Shown: piece by piece, positions 6,395 through 8,916 of the stretch
Position numbering within the stretch: position 1 is the stretch's first letter
Layout: each line of letters begins with the position of its first letter
From: Desulfitobacterium_A sp035539115
GTDB lineage: Bacteria; Bacillota; Desulfitobacteriia; Desulfitobacteriales; Desulfitobacteriaceae
Direction: 5' to 3'
DNA length: 8,916 nucleotides
Assembly (NCBI RefSeq): GCF_035539115.1
Contig: NZ_DATLJA010000014.1
Location: 1-8,916, forward strand
Translations under genes and position numbers: made by a program
The notes under the pieces: generated by a model
What the model saw: only the letters and a program-made list of their open reading frames with translations
Database searches by the model: none
Told to the model about the DNA's origin: nothing

Positions 6395-7117
6395 ATGAAG
6401 TATCTCACGATTGATACAACCACGAAAGTGACGGCTCTCGGTCTGGGAGAAGAGGGACAACTTGTTGCTGAAGGCTTTTTGCATACCGCTAAGACGCATT
6501 CCGAGCGGTTGATTCCGATGCTTGATCAGTTACTAGGGGCGGCGGCTTGGAAACTTCAGGATCTGGATTTTATCGGAGTCGTGCGCGGACCGGGCTCGTT
6601 TACAGGTATACGTATTGGGATTGCCTCAGCTCAAGGTTTAGCTGAAGTTCTCCACCTGCCTTTGATTGGAGCAATCTCTTTGGATGCTTTAGCCTGGGCA
6701 GGTTATGGACGGAATGAAGCTATCGTACCGATACTCGATGCACGGAAAAATGAATGGTATACGGCTGGCTATTTTTGGGACCAGGACTCGCAAAGGCCGG
6801 ATTGCCGAGTCCAGCCTCGGGCAATTGATCCCCAACGTTGGCTCGATGAATGTGCATGCTTAGACCGTCCGGTTCTATTCATTGGCGATGCTGTTTCCCG
6901 TTATACTGAGCTGATCTTAGAAAGATTGGGGGAGCGCGCCGTACTCCTACCCGATTACCTGGCCTTGCCGAGAGGTGCCTTTGCCGTTCAGGAGGTTTGG
7001 CAACGCTGGCTCGAGAAACCACAGGGCGAAAGTGTGGCACCCCATTACCTTCGACTTTCCGAAGCCGAGGTGACTTGGGCAAAAAAAGAGGAGGCGCGAC
7101 TTAAGAACAATGGATAG
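6395..7117 (+). CDS. tsaB: tRNA t6A biosynthesis scaffold protein TsaB
   Basis: TsaB (YeaZ/YdiC) is the ASKHA-fold partner that dimerises with TsaD and bridges it to TsaE in the t6A complex. The 240-residue length is usual. The N-terminal strand YLTIDTTT (3-10) is the phosphate-1-like start of the fold, HSERL (35-39) follows, and the signature GPGSFTGIRIG lies at 65-75. The C-terminal half is weakly conserved in the family, as here. AGGA at 6384-6387 lies 7 bases before ATG. The gene follows tsaE after 24 bases and its end overlaps rimI by 8 bp. Confidence 0.96.
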   Translation: MKYLTIDTTTKVTALGLGEEGQLVAEGFLHTAKTHSERLIPMLDQLLGAAAWKLQDLDFIGVVRGPGSFTGIRIGIASAQGLAEVLHLPLIGAISLDALAWAGYGRNEAIVPILDARKNEWYTAGYFWDQDSQRPDCRVQPRAIDPQRWLDECACLDRPVLFIGDAVSRYTELILERLGERAVLLPDYLALPRGAFAVQEVWQRWLEKPQGESVAPHYLRLSEAEVTWAKKEEARLKNNG

Positions 7118-7607
7118 CATCGGAATGAGTAAACAACCGTTAGCACAGGCCATTGTTCGTCCGATGAAGGAAGATGACCTTGATCGCATCATGAAAATTG
7201 AACAGGCTTCTTTTCCAACCCCTTGGTCGCATCATGCCTTTTTAACGGAATTGAAGGATAATGAATATGCCCGCTATTTCTGCCTCGAACAGGAGAATCA
7301 AGTGATCGGCTATATGGGCTTATGGTTTATTTTAGAGGAGGGGCATATTACGAATGTTGCGATCGATCCTGAGTTTCGGGGTCATCGCCTCGGGGAATTT
7401 CTGATGCGAACCGTCATGCGACAGATGCTGGCGGAGGGAATGGAACGGATGACTTTAGAAGTTAGAACAAGCAATTTCCCAGCCCAGCGGCTTTACGAAC
7501 GTTTGGGTTTTGTACTGGCAGGAAGAAGAAAAGGCTACTATTCGGATAATCGAGAGGATGCCCTGATCATGTGGGCTGAACTTGATTCGATGGGAGCGAA
7601 GTGCTAG
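7110..7607 (+). CDS. rimI: GNAT N-acetyltransferase, RimI family
   Basis: This is an acetyl-CoA-dependent N-alpha-acetyltransferase; E. coli RimI modifies ribosomal protein S18. The 165 residues are slightly longer than the usual 150 or so, owing to an N-terminal extension. IEQASFPTPWS (30-40) is the RimI-type substrate-loop segment. The acetyl-CoA pyrophosphate loop RGHRLG is at 90-95. LEVRTSN (116-122) and RLYERLGF (127-134) form motif B, and GYYSDNREDALIM (142-154) is characteristic of RimI. ATG 7110 overlaps tsaB. The only strong site, GAGGAGG (7088-7094), is 15 bases upstream, which is long, so termination-coupled re-initiation is likely. ATG 7125 is even further away. It belongs to the conserved tsaE-tsaB-rimI-tsaD cluster; the true target in this organism is not shown by sequence. 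Confidence 0.94.
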   Translation: MDSIGMSKQPLAQAIVRPMKEDDLDRIMKIEQASFPTPWSHHAFLTELKDNEYARYFCLEQENQVIGYMGLWFILEEGHITNVAIDPEFRGHRLGEFLMRTVMRQMLAEGMERMTLEVRTSNFPAQRLYERLGFVLAGRRKGYYSDNREDALIMWAELDSMGAKC

Positions 7608-7614
7608 GAGGTGA
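7605..7614 (+). promoter_or_regulatory. Perfect Shine-Dalgarno overlapping the annotated tsaD start
   Basis: TAGGAGGTGA is a near-complete complement of the 16S rRNA 3' end. Its TAG is the rimI stop codon and its GTG (7611-7613) is the most upstream possible tsaD start. A ribosome bound here would be placed over codons 7617-7621, not over the GTG inside the site. This raises doubt about which codon begins tsaD. Confidence 0.8.
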
Positions 7615-8642
7615 GTCTAATCGCGAATTCAGATATTTTGATTTTGGGAGTAGAAACAAGCTGTGACGAGACTTCGACCGCAGTTCTTCGGAATGGGCAG
7701 GAGCTATTAAGCCATATCATTTCTTCCCAGATCAGTACGCATCAAAAATATGGCGGGGTTGTTCCAGAGATTGCTTCCCGGGAACATCTTTTACATTTCC
7801 AAGGGGTTGTGCAGCAAACCATGGCTGAAGCGGGAGTGACGTTCTCCGAGCTGTCGGGGATTGCTGTGACTTATGGACCAGGGCTGGTCGGGTCCTTGTT
7901 GGTTGGAGTCGCCGGCGCAAAGGCGATGGCCTATGCGGCAGGCGTGCCTTTAATAGGGATTAATCACTTAGAGGGGCATATCTATGCTAACTTCCTTAAT
8001 ACTCCGGATTTGACCTTCCCGTTGCTGGCCTTGCTCGTTTCGGGAGGACATACTCACCTTGTTTATTTTGAAGGTCATGGTCACTTTCAGGTATTAGGGC
8101 ATACCCGTGATGATGCAGCAGGGGAGGCCCTAGATAAAATTGCACGTGCGTTAGGTTTAGGGTATCCCGGTGGCCCACAAATTCAAAAGGCTGCTTTAAC
8201 AGGGAATCCTCAGGCATATGAATTTCCACGGGCGATGTTGGAACGTGGAAGCCTGGATTTCAGCTTTAGCGGAATGAAATCAGCGGTTCTGAATACATTG
8301 AATTCTGCCCGGATGAAAGGGGAAACCCTAAGCGTACCCGATCTGGCTGCTTCCTTTCAAGAGGCGGTAGTCGATGTATTGGTTCGGAAAGCCTTATTGG
8401 CTTTAAAGCGGACTGGAGCCAAAACACTCGTGCTCGCGGGTGGAGTTGCCGCTAACACCTTATTGAGAGAACGTCTGACTGAAGAGCGCCTGACGAGGGA
8501 TATCCGCTTTGTGTATCCGCCCCCTATATTATGTACTGACAATGGGGCAATGATCGCAACAGCGGGCTATTATCATTATCTCGCGGGTGATTTTGCATCC
8601 TGGAATCTTAATGCTATTCCCGGACTAAATTTAACGAATTGA
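7611..8642 (+). CDS. tsaD: tRNA N6-adenosine threonylcarbamoyltransferase TsaD
   Basis: TsaD (Gcp/YgjD/Kae1) is the catalytic subunit that transfers the threonylcarbamoyl group from threonylcarbamoyl-AMP to A37 of tRNA. From GTG 7611 it has 343 residues, normal for the family. ASKHA-fold motifs in order are ILGVETSCDETS (11-22), GPGLVGSLLVG (89-99), the metal-binding HLEGH (119-123), SGGHTHL (144-150), GEALDKIARALGLGYPGGP (171-189), FSFSGMKSAV (218-227), GGVAAN (277-282) and CTDNGAMIA (308-316) with the metal ligand D310. The start is ambiguous. GTG 7611 sits inside the Shine-Dalgarno. TTG 7638 would give an E. coli-like N-terminus (MILGVETSCDET) but has no site. A rare ATC start at 7620 fits the spacing best. 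The gene follows rimI after 3 bases and ends the operon. Confidence 0.96.
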   Translation: MSLIANSDILILGVETSCDETSTAVLRNGQELLSHIISSQISTHQKYGGVVPEIASREHLLHFQGVVQQTMAEAGVTFSELSGIAVTYGPGLVGSLLVGVAGAKAMAYAAGVPLIGINHLEGHIYANFLNTPDLTFPLLALLVSGGHTHLVYFEGHGHFQVLGHTRDDAAGEALDKIARALGLGYPGGPQIQKAALTGNPQAYEFPRAMLERGSLDFSFSGMKSAVLNTLNSARMKGETLSVPDLAASFQEAVVDVLVRKALLALKRTGAKTLVLAGGVAANTLLRERLTEERLTRDIRFVYPPPILCTDNGAMIATAGYYHYLAGDFASWNLNAIPGLNLTN

Positions 8643-8675
8643 ATTGGCGAATTATAGGTTATTCGATGCGTACCC

Positions 8676-8707
8676 AGAAGCAGGTTTGTCAACCCGCTTC
8701 TTTTTTT
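8676..8707 (+). terminator. Strong intrinsic terminator after tsaD
   Basis: AGAAGC (8676-8681) pairs with GCTTCT (8696-8701). After one A-C mismatch the stem continues as GGTT (8683-8686) with AACC (8691-8694) around loop TGTC. Seven Ts (8701-8707) follow. It lies 34 bases after the tsaD stop and closes the six-gene unit before the DnaA-box region. Confidence 0.9.
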
Positions 8708-8764
8708 CATACTTATGGCATACTTTATTGCTGGGACTTTCGGGCAAAGGGGCAAAAAGTGTTC

Positions 8765-8895
8765 TGTGGATAGAAAAGACTGTGGACAATGTGGATAAGT
8801 CTGTGAATAACTGCAAAAAGCGAGTTTGAAGCTGCAGCTAGAAAATGGAGATAGCGGATAACTTTATACACAGGGGCTGTGGATAATGTGGATAA
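8765..8895. promoter_or_regulatory. Cluster of seven DnaA boxes
   Basis: Matches to the DnaA box TTATNCACA (reverse TGTGNATAA) are: 8765-8773 TGTGGATAG (8/9), 8781-8789 TGTGGACAA (8/9), 8790-8798 TGTGGATAA (9/9), 8802-8810 TGTGAATAA (9/9), 8864-8872 TTATACACA (9/9, opposite orientation), 8878-8886 TGTGGATAA (9/9) and 8887-8895 TGTGGATAA (9/9). A weaker 7/9 site is at 8853-8861. Six of the seven share one orientation. Boxes 2/3 and 6/7 abut with no gap. The cluster lies in noncoding DNA after the tsaD terminator and may continue past the window. It probably binds DnaA as a titration or regulatory site. It is not next to dnaA or dnaN in this window, so it is less likely to be oriC itself. Confidence 0.88.
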
Positions 8896-8897
8896 GT
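8781..8897 (+). repeat. 20-bp direct repeat made of paired DnaA boxes
   Basis: TGTGGAYAATGTGGATAAGT occurs at 8781-8800 (Y=C) and 8878-8897 (Y=T), start-to-start distance 97 bp. Each copy is two abutting DnaA boxes plus GT. The single difference falls in the first box of the left copy. The repeated unit beyond single boxes suggests duplication of a double-box module or selection for paired DnaA binding. Confidence 0.85.
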
Positions 8898-8916
8898 TAG
8901 CTAAATCCAGTTTTTT

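Noticed and set aside
8644..8829. Small + strand frame of 61 codons after tsaD
   Set aside because: It starts at TTG 2 bases after tsaD with no ribosome site, runs through the terminator, and its end (VDNVDKSVNN) is simply translated DnaA boxes.
8765..8916. The chromosomal origin oriC itself
   Set aside because: No dnaA, dnaN, rpmH or other origin genes are in view and no clear AT-rich unwinding stretch is seen before the window ends. A DnaA-titrating cluster fits better, though the region to the right is unseen.

Overview
The window reads as a low- to mid-GC, spore-former-type Firmicute chromosome. The best guess is the Peptococcaceae, of the Desulfosporosinus/Desulfitobacterium kind. This rests on strong Shine-Dalgarno sites, frequent TTG/GTG starts, T-rich hairpin terminators, Firmicute-like protein sequences and consensus TTATNCACA DnaA boxes. 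Every confident gene lies on the + strand. No insertion sequence, CRISPR array, tRNA or rRNA was seen.

Layout. Positions 1-164 are a noncoding leader ending in a GAAA-tetraloop hairpin with a T-run. It precedes hom (165-1202), a homoserine dehydrogenase without an ACT domain, followed by a terminator. An extended -10 promoter (about 1264-1292) then drives tex (1329-3494), an S1-domain RNA-binding protein. Positions 3495-3806 are noncoding. They hold an element of about 175 nt closed by long-range inverted arms (3518-3528 with 3681-3691), and its 3' arm overlaps the terminator hairpin at 3686-3713. After this comes a compact six-gene unit: a 10-TM EamA-type transporter (3807-4718), an imidazolonepropionase-like amidohydrolase (4696-5874), tsaE (5879-6370), tsaB (6395-7117), rimI (7110-7607) and tsaD (7611-8642). 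It ends at a strong terminator (8676-8707).

How the genes work together. TsaB, TsaD and TsaE form the bacterial threonylcarbamoyl-transfer machinery that makes t6A37 on ANN-decoding tRNAs. The TsaC/TsaC2 enzyme that makes its threonylcarbamoyl-AMP substrate is not in the window. RimI, a GNAT acetyltransferase, is a standard neighbour. The transporter/amidohydrolase pair overlaps by 23 bp and sits 4 bp upstream of tsaE, so it is probably co-transcribed, but its substrate is unknown.

The most interesting feature is the noncoding 3' end, 8765-8895. It holds seven DnaA boxes at 8/9 or 9/9 match, including two exactly abutting tandem pairs that form a 20-bp direct repeat. This is not next to dnaA, so it looks like a DnaA-titrating or regulatory cluster downstream of tsaD. 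As I recall, Bacillus subtilis has such a cluster in the corresponding gcp(tsaD)-ydiF gap. Other points of interest are the tsaD start, whose GTG lies inside its own perfect Shine-Dalgarno, the structured tex-eamA spacer, and the possible dispersed repeat upstream of hom.
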